Positions 47,175 through 59,420 of a stretch of 64,000 nt of DNA are shown one piece after another. The stretch is from contig NZ_JBKBEX010000002.1 in NCBI RefSeq assembly GCF_047303325.1, positions 62,001 through 126,000 on the forward strand. The letters run 5' to 3'. Source of the DNA: Polaromonas sp047303325. Its GTDB lineage: Bacteria; Pseudomonadota; Gammaproteobacteria; Burkholderiales; Burkholderiaceae_C. The notes under the pieces were generated by a model. That model was given only the letters and a program-made list of their open reading frames with translations. It did not search any database and was not told the origin of the DNA. Every line of letters starts with the position of its first letter. Within the stretch, counting starts at the first letter, position 1. The translations under genes were made by a program, and so were the position numbers.

Positions 47175-47883
47175 GATGGGGACTCTTTGCAAGTAACTCG
47201 TCGGCGGCGCGCACGGCCGCGACGAACTGGTTGATTTTGTCGGCGCTTTTGATTCCCTTGGAAATCTCGACGCCGGAACTGACATCAACGGCCAGCGTTG
47301 TGCAACGCGGCCTGACTTGCGAAATGCCATCGATCACGTTTGCAGGCGTCAATCCACCAGACAAAACGAGGTGAGCGTTGACGTTTGGAGGAAGAAGTGA
47401 CCAATTGAATGTTTTCCCGCCGCCGCCGTAACCCTCGACATGGGCGTCGAGGAGGATGGCTTGTGCGGCCTTGAAGTCCTGGGCGTATTTTACGAGATCA
47501 AAGCCGCCCGGGTTGCCCGAGGTGTTTTCGGCGGCTTTTTCATCAAGCGGAATGCGCGCGGCGCGCATGAAAGGCCGGCCGGCCTGCAGGCAGGTTTCTG
47601 GCGTTTCGTCGCCGTGGAATTGCAGGAAAGCCGTGGGCATGAGGGCGCAGGCAGCGCTGATGCGGGCCGCGGGCGCATTGACGAAGAGCAGCACCGGGGT
47701 CACAAAGGGCGGCAGGCGGCGGGCCAGTTCGGCGGCGCGTTCGGCCGTCACATGGCGCGGGCTGGCCTCGTACATCACAAAGCCGACCGCATCGGCCCCG
47801 GCGGCCACGGCGGCATCCACGTCTTCCTCGCGGGTCAGGCCGCAAATCTTGATGCGGGTACGGGTAGGGGGAATGGGTGTCAT
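47152..47883 (-). CDS. trpF: Phosphoribosylanthranilate isomerase
   Basis: Isomerises phosphoribosylanthranilate in tryptophan synthesis. The 243-residue barrel has KICGLTREEDVDAA at the start (catalytic Cys), the QFHGDE strand and LSGGLTPANV with VDVSSGVE at the end. The ATG at 47883 overlaps the truA stop by four bases. A start three codons upstream is also possible. Confidence 0.95.
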
Positions 47884-48674
47884 GGCAGCCAATCATAGGC
47901 CGCTGCGTGGGCCGGCAGGCCATAGTGGTCTTCATACACCGGCCCCAGGAAATACAGGCCGTCCGGCGAAAACGTCGGCGCAGCGGCGTCGCGGCTGCGC
48001 GCGGCCATCACGCCGGCCAGCCAGTCCGGCGGGTAGCTGCCCTGGCCTATGGCGACCAGGCAGCCCATGATGTTGCGGATCATGTGGTGCAAAAAGGCGT
48101 TGGCTTCGAACTCAAAGCGCCAGTACCGGGCTCCGGTTTCTCCACGGTGCGAGATCGTGATGCGGTTGATGGTTTTGACCGGGGACTTGGCTTGGCATTG
48201 CGCGGCCCGGAAGGAGCTGAAATCATGCTCGCCGACCAGATGGGTGGCGGCCTGGCGCATGGCCGCCTCGTCCAGAGGCCGGTAGACCCAGCCGACGCGC
48301 CCGGCTTCCACGCTGGGGCGCACCGGCGACTCCAGCACCACGTAGGCATAGCGGCGGGCGATGGCGCTGCCGCGGCAATGGAATTCGTCCGGGACTTCGC
48401 GTGCCCACTGCACGGCGATGTCGGCCGGCAAGAAAGCATTGGTGCCGCGTACCCAGGAGGCGATGTCGCGCTGCAACAGGGTGTCGAAGTGCACAACCTG
48501 CATAAGGCCGTGCACGCCTGCGTCGGTGCGGCCGGCGCACAGGGTGCGTATGGGCTGGGCGGCGAACTTGCCGAGCGCCAGCTCCAGCTTGTCCTGGATG
48601 GTGTTGCCCGAAAGCTGGCTCTGCCAGCCTTCGTAGCCGCTGCCGCTGTAGCTGATGCCGAGTGCGATCCTCAC
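47880..48674 (-). CDS. truA: tRNA pseudouridine synthase A
   Basis: Modifies uridines 38-40 of tRNA anticodon arms. The 264-residue protein has the catalytic Asp in CAGRTDAGVHGLMQVVHFDT and the FLHHMIRNIMG motif. The start is GTG at 48674. It lies between fimV and trpF on the same strand, the usual betaproteobacterial order. Confidence 0.95.
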   Translation of the reverse strand: MRIALGISYSGSGYEGWQSQLSGNTIQDKLELALGKFAAQPIRTLCAGRTDAGVHGLMQVVHFDTLLQRDIASWVRGTNAFLPADIAVQWAREVPDEFHCRGSAIARRYAYVVLESPVRPSVEAGRVGWVYRPLDEAAMRQAATHLVGEHDFSSFRAAQCQAKSPVKTINRITISHRGETGARYWRFEFEANAFLHHMIRNIMGCLVAIGQGSYPPDWLAGVMAARSRDAAAPTFSPDGLYFLGPVYEDHYGLPAHAAAYDWLP

Positions 48675-48713
48675 AGGCGGGCACGCAGTGAACGCAGCGC
48701 GTTCAGGCTGCGC

Positions 48714-51449
48714 TCACGACAGGGCGTTCAGGAAGGCCTGCGCCTTGACCTTCAGCGGGCCTTTGGCTTCGGCCATTACCTCTTCGGCCAGGGACCTGGC
48801 GCCATCGGAATCGCCGAGCGAACGGAATTCCTCAGCCAGCAGGAATTTGGTTTCCAGCGGGTCTCCGGACATGGACAAGGCTTCCTCGGGATGGGCGGGG
48901 CTTTCCGTGGTGGGGCCGTTCAGGTCCAGCGACAGCGAACCGAGGTCGAACTCCAGCATGCCGTTGTCAGCCGCCGGTGCCGGTGCCGGTGCTGGCGCAG
49001 GGGCCGGCGCGGGCGCCGCCGCTTTCACGGGGGCGGGTGCCGGTTTGGGCGCCGGAGTGAACGGTTCGGGCGTGAAATTCAGGCCTTCGTCGAGGAAAGA
49101 CGCGTCGGCTGCGGCTGCGGCGGGTTTGGCGGCCGTCTGGAGCGCCACCGTGGCGCTGCTGAAATCCATGTTCAGGGCAGCGGGTTCCGGCGCCTTCATG
49201 GCCGCCGTGGGCTCGACGCGCACGGGTGCCGGCGGCGGAGGCGGCGGGGCCGAGATGGCTGCCGGCGTGGTCGGCTCACTGGGTTCGTCACCGAGTGAGA
49301 AGTCCAGGTCGAGGTCGACATCCACCGATGGCGTGGGCGCGGGGACATGCACCGGCTGTGCCACCATGGCCACGGTGCCGCCCGGGCTGAAGGCGGAGGT
49401 GCTGCCGCCATGGCCGGCGCCGGCGGGCTGCCCGCCCGGCTGGTACATCGGGTTGGCGGGGTCGAGTTCACGGCCCATTTCGGTGATGTAGGCCCACTCG
49501 GGACCGCTGCCGTGGGTGAGGTTGAATGCCTCGATGGCGACAGTCTCAAACGCCTTGCTGTCGCGGCGCTTGGCGTAGATTTCCATCAGCTTGGCATGGA
49601 TGGCCACGCGCATCGGGCTGGTGCGCATGGCTTCCTTGAGGATTTCCTCGGCCTGCAGGTCGCGTCCATAGGCCAGGTACACATCGGCTTCGGCTACGGG
49701 GTCGACGTCGCCAGCGGCATCCAATTGACTGGGCGAATACACCAGGGACGAGCCTGTGGCGTTGCCTTCGTTCGTGTCAATCCTTTGGCCGCCGCTGGCG
49801 CCGAAAAAAGAATCGGGCTGCAGCCTGCTTTCGAGGAAGGAACTGTCGACCTGGGCCGCGCCGCCGCGCTGGCGGTAGCGGTAAAAGCCGAAACCGGCGA
49901 GCAGCAACAGAAGGCCACCAGCGATGGGCAGTATCAGCGGGTTGTCGAGCAGTTCGTCGATCAGGCTGGGTTCAGGTGGCGGCGGCGGTGCGGCCGCGGG
50001 TTTTTTGGCCGCAGCCACAGGAGCTGGTGTGACCGCAGCGCTGGCGGCGGGCGTGGACTGGGAAGCTGCGGCCACCGGGGATGCGCTAGTGGCGGCCTCG
50101 GAGGCTGCCGATGCGGGAGCTGACGCGGCGGCCGCCGGCACACTGCTGGCGGCGGGCGTCGGCGGCGCGACGGCGGCAACAGCCGGGGCTGGTGCCGACA
50201 TGGTGGCCGGGATGGATGCGGGTGCCGCAGGGGTAACTGCTGCGGCAGGAGCCGGTGCAGGCACGATGGCGGGCGCGGGAACGGCGACGCCGGGGGCTTT
50301 GGCCGCACTGGCTGCGGGCGCTGCCGTGGGAGCGGCGCCCAGCTTGTTCAGTTCGCTGATGTTCTTGGACAGTTCGGCCACCCGCGTGGAGGCTTCCTTG
50401 GCCTGGCGTTCCTTGGCGATCTTGTCTTCGGCCGCCGTCGGAGCTGCCTTGCCCTGGACCGCTCCCTTGGAGAGAGTCAGCTTGTCGGGTGTGCTGCTGG
50501 CGGGCGCGCGGTCTTCGACCTTGGCCTGCACCTTGCCGCCGGCCTGGCGGTCGGCGCTGGCCACCTGGGTGGCCGGCACGCCTTCGGCCAGTTTGCGGCG
50601 GAAGCTGTTGAAGTCCTTGCTTTGCGCGACGATAGTCTGGCTGGCTTCACCGGCGCTTATCGCGCCGGCGGTTTCGGCGCTCGGGATGTCCAGCACGGCA
50701 CCGGATTTGATGCGGTTCACATTGCCGCCGATGAAGGCGTCCGGATTGCTGCGCAGCAGGGCCACCAGCATCTGGTCCAGCGACACGCTGGCGGGCTTGT
50801 TCTGGGCGGCGATCTTGCCGGCGGTGTCGCCGCTTTTGACGGTGACTTGTTTATCTCCGCCGGCGGGCACTTTCTCGAGTGGCGCGGCTGGAGCCTTGGC
50901 GACCGGCGCGGACCGGGTGCTGGGGCCGGCGGGGGGGGAATAGGGAATGGACGCAATGCCCTTGGCGGGCGGCGCCGCGGGACGGGACGACAGGACCGGC
51001 GCGGTGGGCGCGGCTGCAGTGCTGCCCGAGCGCAGGGCCGGCGGGTCGAACAGCATGGTGTAGTCGCGCGTGATACGGCCGTTGGCCCAGCTGGCTTCCA
51101 GGATCAGGTCGACAAACGGCTCGGTGACGGGGCGGCTGCTGCTCAGGCGCAGAAAGGAGCGGCCGTCGGAGCGCCGCTGCAGGCTGACCTCGACGCCGGA
51201 AACCACGCTGCCGTATTCAAGCCCTGCGGCCTTGAAGGTGTCGGGCGGAGCCACGCCGGCCTTGAGGCTGGATGCTTCCTCGGGCCTGATGTCGGCGATT
51301 TCGATTTCAGCGCGAAGGGGCTCACCCAATGCGGACTGAACTGTGATTCGGCCCAGCGCGAGCGCGTGGGCTTCCAGACTTGCCAGGCTGCCAAGCAGTG
51401 CAATGGCACTTGCCAGGGCGCCTATGCGCCAACGACCGCGATTATTCAT
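48714..51449 (-). CDS. fimV: FimV-like polar hub protein
   Basis: A 911-residue inner-membrane protein that organises type IV pili and other pole functions in Pseudomonas. It has a signal peptide near LEAHA (about 25-32) and the conserved FimV N-terminal domain LGRITVQSALGEPLRAEIEI. A LysM-like peptidoglycan-binding region (TVKSGDTAGKIAAQ) lies near 210-270, and a long Ala/Pro-rich low-complexity region spans about 360-470. A membrane helix sits at about 485-510 (ILPIAGGLLLLLAGFGFY). The cytoplasmic C-terminal FimV motif (ETKFLLAEEFRSLGDSDGARS) closes the protein. The start at 51449 has GGAGG 12 bases before it. Confidence 0.9.
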   Translation of the reverse strand: MNNRGRWRIGALASAIALLGSLASLEAHALALGRITVQSALGEPLRAEIEIADIRPEEASSLKAGVAPPDTFKAAGLEYGSVVSGVEVSLQRRSDGRSFLRLSSSRPVTEPFVDLILEASWANGRITRDYTMLFDPPALRSGSTAAAPTAPVLSSRPAAPPAKGIASIPYSPPAGPSTRSAPVAKAPAAPLEKVPAGGDKQVTVKSGDTAGKIAAQNKPASVSLDQMLVALLRSNPDAFIGGNVNRIKSGAVLDIPSAETAGAISAGEASQTIVAQSKDFNSFRRKLAEGVPATQVASADRQAGGKVQAKVEDRAPASSTPDKLTLSKGAVQGKAAPTAAEDKIAKERQAKEASTRVAELSKNISELNKLGAAPTAAPAASAAKAPGVAVPAPAIVPAPAPAAAVTPAAPASIPATMSAPAPAVAAVAPPTPAASSVPAAAASAPASAASEAATSASPVAAASQSTPAASAAVTPAPVAAAKKPAAAPPPPPEPSLIDELLDNPLILPIAGGLLLLLAGFGFYRYRQRGGAAQVDSSFLESRLQPDSFFGASGGQRIDTNEGNATGSSLVYSPSQLDAAGDVDPVAEADVYLAYGRDLQAEEILKEAMRTSPMRVAIHAKLMEIYAKRRDSKAFETVAIEAFNLTHGSGPEWAYITEMGRELDPANPMYQPGGQPAGAGHGGSTSAFSPGGTVAMVAQPVHVPAPTPSVDVDLDLDFSLGDEPSEPTTPAAISAPPPPPPAPVRVEPTAAMKAPEPAALNMDFSSATVALQTAAKPAAAAADASFLDEGLNFTPEPFTPAPKPAPAPVKAAAPAPAPAPAPAPAPAADNGMLEFDLGSLSLDLNGPTTESPAHPEEALSMSGDPLETKFLLAEEFRSLGDSDGARSLAEEVMAEAKGPLKVKAQAFLNALS

Positions 51450-51702
51450 GGGGTTGTGAGCCTCCAGTGCTCGGTCTGCATGTAACTTTATTCTGCTTAT
51501 GCGCACAAAAACCTCGATGCGAATTTTCGAAAAACAACCTTAACATCAAGGCATTAGGCTGACAAGCTAAGACACCACTTAAGTTTTGACACAGCGAGTT
51601 AGCAGCAACTTACAAGTTTCGGATGTTGTCTGACGACAACGTCCTGTGACATGTAGTTACTGATGGGCGGCTGTATGTTGGCAGTCGCTCACCTCCATTA
51701 TT

Positions 51703-52842
51703 TCAGGCCTGTAGCAGGATGCGCAGCATGCGGCGCAGTGGCTCGGCGGCGCCCCACAGCAGCTGGTCGCCCACCGTGAACGCACCCAGGTAGTCGGGGC
51801 CCATGGCCAGCTTGCGCAGGCGGCCCACAGGGATCTGCATGGTGCCGGTGACGGCCACGGGCGTGAGGTCCTTGATGGAGGCTTCGCGCGTGTTGGGTAC
51901 GACTTTGACCCACTCGTTGTCGGCCGCGATCATGGCCTCGATGTCGGCCAGCGGCACGTCCTTCTTGAGCTTGAAGGTCAGCGCCTGGCTGTGGCAGCGC
52001 ATCGCGCCTATGCGCACGCAGAAGCCGTCCACAGGGGTTTCGGCCGTGCCGAAGCTGGCGCCCTGGCCGAGGATCTTGTTGGTCTCCGCGCCGCCTTTCC
52101 ACTCTTCCTTGCTCATGCCGTTGCCCAGGTCCTTGTCGATCCAGGGTATGAGGGAGCCGCCCAGCGGCACACCGAAGTTGGCGGTTTCGTCGCTACTCAG
52201 TGATTGCTGCTTGGCCAGCACGCGGCGGTCGATTTCCAGGATGGCTGATTTCGGGTCGTCCAGCAGGGCGCGGACTTCGGTGTTGAGGGTGCCGTATTGC
52301 GTCAGCAGCTCTCGCATGTGCTGGGCGCCGCCGCCGGACGCCGCCTGGTAGGTCATGCTGGTCATCCACTCGACCAAGCCGGCCTTGTACAGCGCACCCA
52401 CACCCATCAGCATGCAACTGACCGTGCAGTTGCCGCCAATCCAGTTCGTGCCGCCCTTGGCCATGGCGTTCTGGATGACCGGCAGGTTCACCGGGTCCAG
52501 GATGATGACGGCGTCGTTGTTCATGCGCAGCGTGGAGGCCGCGTCTATCCAGTGGCCGGTCCAGCCGGCCGCGCGCAGCTTGGGGAAGACCTCGGAGGTG
52601 TAGTCGCCGCCCTGGGCCGTGATGATGACGTCGCACTTCTTGAGCGCTTCAATGTCAAAGGCGTTTTTGAGCGTGGTCTCATTCTTCGCCTGGGCGGGGG
52701 CTTTGCCGCCCGCATTGGAGGTCGAGAAGAACACCGGTTCGATCAGGTCGAAGTCGCCCTCGGCCTGCATGCGGTCGATCAGCACCGAGCCGACCATGCC
52801 ACGCCAGCCGACGAGCCCTGTGAGATTGCCTTTGAGTTTCAT
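51703..52842 (-). CDS. asd: Aspartate-semialdehyde dehydrogenase
   Basis: Reduces aspartyl phosphate to the semialdehyde for lysine, methionine, threonine and cell-wall diaminopimelate. The 379-residue protein is of the long proteobacterial type, with the catalytic Cys139 in GGNCTVSCMLMG and GWRGMVGSVL at the cofactor site. It lies between leuB and fimV. A short GTTGTC/GACAAC hairpin at 51624-51639, in the gap after its stop, lacks a T-run. Confidence 0.95.
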   Translation of the reverse strand: MKLKGNLTGLVGWRGMVGSVLIDRMQAEGDFDLIEPVFFSTSNAGGKAPAQAKNETTLKNAFDIEALKKCDVIITAQGGDYTSEVFPKLRAAGWTGHWIDAASTLRMNNDAVIILDPVNLPVIQNAMAKGGTNWIGGNCTVSCMLMGVGALYKAGLVEWMTSMTYQAASGGGAQHMRELLTQYGTLNTEVRALLDDPKSAILEIDRRVLAKQQSLSSDETANFGVPLGGSLIPWIDKDLGNGMSKEEWKGGAETNKILGQGASFGTAETPVDGFCVRIGAMRCHSQALTFKLKKDVPLADIEAMIAADNEWVKVVPNTREASIKDLTPVAVTGTMQIPVGRLRKLAMGPDYLGAFTVGDQLLWGAAEPLRRMLRILLQA

Positions 52843-53128
52843 TGGAACTGCCCCTTCAAAAAGTCAAAAATATGGCTTTTGGGCCCGGCTCATCGAGCCG
52901 GCAGGGGCACGACGAACCAGGCTTGCTAGCCTTTAATGGTGGTCGTTTTGGTGATCTGGGCAAAAACCGGCGCGCCATGACCCGCGCGCAGGGCGGCGGG
53001 GCAATGGGTGAAAGCGGGGTTTTTGCGCATAGGTGTCGATTGTAGCCAGGCTTGGCTTTAGCGGGGCTGACAACCGCCCCAAACCTGTGTTTTGACGCCG
53101 GTTTGAGGTGGTTTGCTGCAAAAAAACG

Positions 53129-54199
<1,071 letters not shown>

Positions 54200-54279
54200 G
54201 GTGCTGTCTTTGAATGGCTGCGCGCCCTCCATATGAGGCGGCTCGCAGCGTATGCGTGAAAAGGAAAAGAAAAGGGTGT

Positions 54280-54930
54280 TTAGCCCGCGACGGTGTGGTT
54301 CAGCCAGGGTTTGGTTGCCAGGCGCTCGGCTTCAAAGGCCTTGATCTTGTCGCTCTGGCGCAGAGTCAGGCCGATGTCGTCCAGGCCGTTGAGCAGGCAG
54401 TATTTGCGGAAAGCCTGCACCTCGAAGGGGAGCTCCCCGCCCTGCGGCTTGACGATCACCTGGCGCTCCAGGTCCACCGTCAGCTGGTAGCCGGGAAAGG
54501 CCAGCGCCTCGTCGAACAGCTGGGCCACCTGCGCTTCGGGCAACACGATGGGCAGCAGGCCGTTCTTGAAGCTGTTGTTGAAGAAGATATCGGCGTAGCT
54601 GGGCGCGATGATGGCGCGAAAGCCGTATTGGTCCAGCGCCCAGGGTGCGTGTTCGCGCGAAGAGCCGCAGCCGAAATTCTTGCGTGCCAGCAGGATGGAG
54701 GCGCCCGCGTAGCGCGGCTGGTTCAGCACGAAGTCGGGGTTGGGCTTGCGCGTGGCGGGGTCCTGGCCGGGAAAGCCCGCGTCCAGGTAGCGCCATTCGT
54801 CAAACAGGTTGGGGCCGAAGCCGGTCTTGCGGATGGACTTGAGGAATTGCTTGGGAATGATGGCGTCGGTGTCGACGTTCTCGCGGTCCATGGGCGCAAC
54901 CAGGCCCTTGTGTACGATGAATTTTTTCAT
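54280..54930 (-). CDS. leuD: 3-isopropylmalate dehydratase, small subunit
   Basis: Works with LeuC to isomerise isopropylmalate. The 216-residue protein shows the swivelling-domain features NVDTDAIIPKQFLK, GCGSSREHAPWAL and FFNNSFKNGLLPI. The start is 5 bases after the entericidin stop. Confidence 0.96.
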   Translation of the reverse strand: MKKFIVHKGLVAPMDRENVDTDAIIPKQFLKSIRKTGFGPNLFDEWRYLDAGFPGQDPATRKPNPDFVLNQPRYAGASILLARKNFGCGSSREHAPWALDQYGFRAIIAPSYADIFFNNSFKNGLLPIVLPEAQVAQLFDEALAFPGYQLTVDLERQVIVKPQGGELPFEVQAFRKYCLLNGLDDIGLTLRQSDKIKAFEAERLATKPWLNHTVAG

Positions 54931-54935
54931 TGCAT

Positions 54936-55073
54936 TTACTTTTTCGCCGCATTTTCAATTTTTTCGCCGACCTTCTGGACGTCTTGCCCGACACCGCGGA
55001 AGGTGTTGCAGCCGGCCAGCAGCAGGGTCACGCATGCCAGTGACAGTGCGAGCAGTGTTGTGAGCTTTTTCAT
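54936..55073 (-). CDS. Entericidin-type small lipoprotein
   Basis: A 45-residue protein below the size limit of ordinary ORF calls. It has a signal peptide with the lipobox LLLAGC (Cys22), then a short polar helix GVGQDVQKVGEKIENAAKK typical of entericidin A/B, which are membrane lipoproteins tied to stress in E. coli. A strong AGGAGG lies 7 bases before the ATG. Placement between leuC and leuD is a known Burkholderiales arrangement. Confidence 0.88.
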   Translation of the reverse strand: MKKLTTLLALSLACVTLLLAGCNTFRGVGQDVQKVGEKIENAAKK

Positions 55074-55097
55074 GAACAGTTCCTCCTGTGGCTCGGG

Positions 55098-56519
55098 TTA
55101 GACAAACTTGCGGATATCGACAAAGTGGCCGTGCACGGCCGCCGCCGCCGCCATGGCGGGGCTGACCAGGTGGGTGCGTCCGCCGGCGCCCTGGCGGCCT
55201 TCGAAGTTGCGGTTGCTGGTGGAGGCGCAGCGCTCGCCCGGCTCCAGCCGGTCGGCGTTCATGGCCAGGCACATGGAGCAGCCCGGTTCGCGCCATTCAA
55301 AGCCGGCGGCCACAAAAATCTTGTCCAGGCCCTCGCGTTCGGCCTGCTCCTTGACGAGGCCGGAGCCCGGCACCACCAGCGCGAGCTTGACGTTTTTCGC
55401 GACCTTCTGGCCGATCTTCTTGATCACGGCGGCGGCTTCGCGCATGTCCTCGATGCGGCTGTTGGTGCAGGAGCCTATGAACACCTTGTCGATGTAAAGG
55501 TCGTTCAGCGCCTTGCCGGGCTCCAGGCCCATGTATTTCAGGGCGCGTTCGATGGCATCGCGCTTGTTGGCGTCTTTTTCCTTGTCGGGGTCGGGCACGC
55601 GGTCGTCAATCGACAGCACCATTTCGGGCGAGGTGCCCCAGGTGACCTGCGGCAGGATCTGGCCGGCGTCGAGCTCGACCACGGCATCGAACTTCGCGTC
55701 GGCATCGGAGTGCAGCGTGTTCCAGTACTTGACGGCCATGTCCCATTCCACGCCGGTGGGCGACAGCAGGCGGCCCTTGACGTAATCGATGGTTTTCTGG
55801 TCGACGGCGACCAGGCCGGCGCGTGCGCCGGCTTCAATCGCCATGTTGCAGACCGTCATGCGCCCTTCCATGCTGAGCGCGCGTATCGCCGAGCCGGCGA
55901 ATTCAATCGTGTAACCGGTACCGCCGGCCGTGCCTATCTTGCCGATGATGGCCAGCACGATGTCCTTGCCGGTCAGACCGGGGGCGAGCTTGCCCTCCAC
56001 CTTCACCAGCATGTTTTTGGCTTTTTTGGCCAGCAGGGTTTGCGTAGCCATGACGTGCTCGACCTCGCTGGTGCCTATGCCGTGCGCCAGCGCGCCGAAC
56101 GCGCCGTGGGTGGAGGTGTGCGAGTCGCCGCAGACCACCGTCATGCCGGGCAGGGTGGCGCCGTTTTCGGGGCCGATGACGTGCACGATGCCCTGGCGCT
56201 TGGAGAGGAAGGGGAAGAAGGCGGCCGCGCCGAATTCCTTGATGTTGCTGTCCAGCGTGGTGATTTGCTCTTTGCTGACCTGGTCGGTGATGCCGTCGTA
56301 GCCCAGTTCCCAGCCGGTGGTGGGCGTGTTGTGGTCGGCGGTGGCGACGATGGAGCTGATGCGCCAGACCTTGCGGCCGGCCTCGCGCAGGCCTTCAAAG
56401 GCCTGCGGGCTGGTGACTTCGTGCACCAGGTGGCGGTCTATGTAGAGGATGGCCGTGCCGTCGTCTTCGGTATGAACGACGTGCTCGTCCCAGATCTTGT
56501 CGTAAAGGGTGCGTCCCAT
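55098..56519 (-). CDS. leuC: 3-isopropylmalate dehydratase, large subunit
   Basis: An iron-sulphur aconitase-family enzyme of 473 residues. The cluster cysteines lie in IGSCTNSR and CSMCLAMN; DGTAILYIDRHLVHE and VCGDSHTSTHGAFG are standard. It is the first enzyme gene of the leu run and lies 53 bases after the LysR regulator gene. Confidence 0.96.
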   Translation of the reverse strand: MGRTLYDKIWDEHVVHTEDDGTAILYIDRHLVHEVTSPQAFEGLREAGRKVWRISSIVATADHNTPTTGWELGYDGITDQVSKEQITTLDSNIKEFGAAAFFPFLSKRQGIVHVIGPENGATLPGMTVVCGDSHTSTHGAFGALAHGIGTSEVEHVMATQTLLAKKAKNMLVKVEGKLAPGLTGKDIVLAIIGKIGTAGGTGYTIEFAGSAIRALSMEGRMTVCNMAIEAGARAGLVAVDQKTIDYVKGRLLSPTGVEWDMAVKYWNTLHSDADAKFDAVVELDAGQILPQVTWGTSPEMVLSIDDRVPDPDKEKDANKRDAIERALKYMGLEPGKALNDLYIDKVFIGSCTNSRIEDMREAAAVIKKIGQKVAKNVKLALVVPGSGLVKEQAEREGLDKIFVAAGFEWREPGCSMCLAMNADRLEPGERCASTSNRNFEGRQGAGGRTHLVSPAMAAAAAVHGHFVDIRKFV

Positions 56520-56572
56520 GGTTTTCCTTCGTGGTCTCTTGTTGCCGTTTGTGTTTGTCGTTGGAGGTAATT

Positions 56573-57547
56573 TTAGGCGGCCACACCGGCGGGGGCGGTC
56601 CCGGTTTTGGCCGGTTTGGCGCGGGCCGTCGGCGCTGCGGGCTTCGTCAGGTGCTCCACCAGCAGCCGCGCCGTCAGGGGCAGCGTGGAAAAGTCGCGCG
56701 CCACCAACTGGATCTGGCGCTCCGCCCAGCTGTCCAGCAGCGGTATGGATTCAAGCTCGCCGACGCCATGCGTCAGCTCAAAGGCGCGCTGCGGCATCAC
56801 GCCCACGCCCAGGCCGTTGTGGATCATGCGACACATGGCATCCAGGCCGGTCACGTGGATGCGCAGCTTGATGGTGCGGCCCAGCCTGGCCGCGGCTTCG
56901 CGCATGGCCAGGTAAATCGAGCTGTTGGAGTGCAGGCCGACCTGGTCGTAGTCCAGGGCCGCTTCAAAGCGGATGGCGCTTTCGGCGCACAGCGGGTGGC
57001 CCCGGGGGACGATGAGCACCAGCTTGTCGCTGCGGTAGGGCAGGGTCTGCAGGTCGCCCGTGCCGTCGGCGGTGTTGCAGATGCCCAGGTCGGCTGCGCC
57101 TTCCTGCACCGCGCGTACGACCTCGGTGCTCAGATGCTCTTCGAGGTCTATTTTGATGCCGGAATGCTCGCGCGTGAAAGCACCCAGGTCTTCGGGCAAA
57201 AACTGCACGATGGCCGAAATGCTGGCGTGCACACGCACATGGCCGCGCACGCCGTCGGCGTATTCGCTGAGCTCGCCCTGCATTTTCTCGAGGCTGAACA
57301 GCACCGAGCGCGCATGGTGCAGCAGGCTTTCACCGGCCGGCGTCAGGTCGACACCGCGGGTGTGGCGGTACAGCAGCGGGGTGTCCAGCGTGGCCTCAAG
57401 GTCGGAAAGGCGCTTGCTTACGGCCGAGGCGGCGATGAATTCGCGCTCGGCGGCCTTGCCTATGCTGCCCAGCTCGCAGACGGCCACAAAGAGCTGAAGC
57501 GAGGTCAGGTCAATGCGGCGGGCAAAGTTGCGTTCTGAGCTTTTCAT
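56573..57547 (-). CDS. LysR-type transcriptional regulator
   Basis: A 324-residue regulator with an N-terminal winged helix (LQLFVAVCELGSIGKAAEREFIAASAVSKRLSDLEATL, about 15-60) and a LysR substrate-binding domain (95-300). It has an Ala/Lys/Pro tail. Its gene is co-oriented and upstream of leuC, so control of leu genes is possible. The effector cannot be read from sequence. Confidence 0.9.
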   Translation of the reverse strand: MKSSERNFARRIDLTSLQLFVAVCELGSIGKAAEREFIAASAVSKRLSDLEATLDTPLLYRHTRGVDLTPAGESLLHHARSVLFSLEKMQGELSEYADGVRGHVRVHASISAIVQFLPEDLGAFTREHSGIKIDLEEHLSTEVVRAVQEGAADLGICNTADGTGDLQTLPYRSDKLVLIVPRGHPLCAESAIRFEAALDYDQVGLHSNSSIYLAMREAAARLGRTIKLRIHVTGLDAMCRMIHNGLGVGVMPQRAFELTHGVGELESIPLLDSWAERQIQLVARDFSTLPLTARLLVEHLTKPAAPTARAKPAKTGTAPAGVAA

Positions 57548-57673
57548 GGGGGGTAATGCGTGACGTCATCGCGTTCGACGACGGTGAATCGCTATTTTGC
57601 CGCTAAGAGTCGGGTTTTGCCATCGCAATACGCGATGACCCGCTTGCCGGCGGGCGTTTTCCGGCCGGGGCGT

Positions 57674-57709
57674 AAAAAAGCCCGCCGATGCTGCCATCAG
57701 GCGGGCTTT
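57674..57709 (-). terminator. Intrinsic terminator after gltA
   Basis: On the minus strand, AAAGCCCGCC (57700-57709) pairs with GGCGGGCTTT (57677-57686). A GATG/CATC pair inside extends the stem, and a T-run to 57674 completes the terminator. It ends the sdh-gltA transcript before the lysR gene. Confidence 0.85.
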
Positions 57710-57727
57710 GCGCAAAGCCAGGCTTAT

Positions 57728-59038
<1,311 letters not shown>

Positions 59039-59087
59039 TTCTTGCTTCTTTCTTTCGTATCAGTGTCAGATTGGGTCGGGCTGGGAA

Positions 59088-59396
59088 TCACGGAGCCGGG
59101 GTCGAGGGCCGCAGCAACTTTAAAACGTCATGGGCTTCAGAAGTAGAGGCGCTTGCCTTGGCCGATTCGTCCGCCAGCTGGCCAGCGTCCTTCCGTTTTA
59201 GCAGCAGGTCGAGCAGGTCGTTGTCGGACAAATCCATTAAATCACTCAACCCTTTAGCCTGCCTGACGGTCAGGGTGGCCTCGTGGCCCTGGAAGAAGCG
59301 CGCTATCAGCAGGTCGTTTTCCAGCAGGCCGCGCCGGCAGCGCCACTTGAGCTTGCTCAGGGCGCGCTCATCGAGCAGGGCGTCGGCGGTTTCCAT
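59088..59396 (-). CDS. sdhE: Succinate dehydrogenase flavinylation factor SdhE
   Basis: A 102-residue assembly factor needed to attach FAD to SdhA. The RGLLENDLLIARFF motif near 22-35 is the family hallmark. The C-terminus is a longer Ala/Ser-rich tail than in E. coli. It lies between sdhB and gltA. Confidence 0.9.
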   Translation of the reverse strand: METADALLDERALSKLKWRCRRGLLENDLLIARFFQGHEATLTVRQAKGLSDLMDLSDNDLLDLLLKRKDAGQLADESAKASASTSEAHDVLKLLRPSTPAP

Positions 59397-59420
59397 GTCG
59401 GCGGGTCGGTCAGCGAACGG

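Noticed and set aside
51624..51639. GTTGTC/GACAAC hairpin as an asd terminator
   Set aside because: The stem is only 6 bases and no T-run follows on the minus strand.
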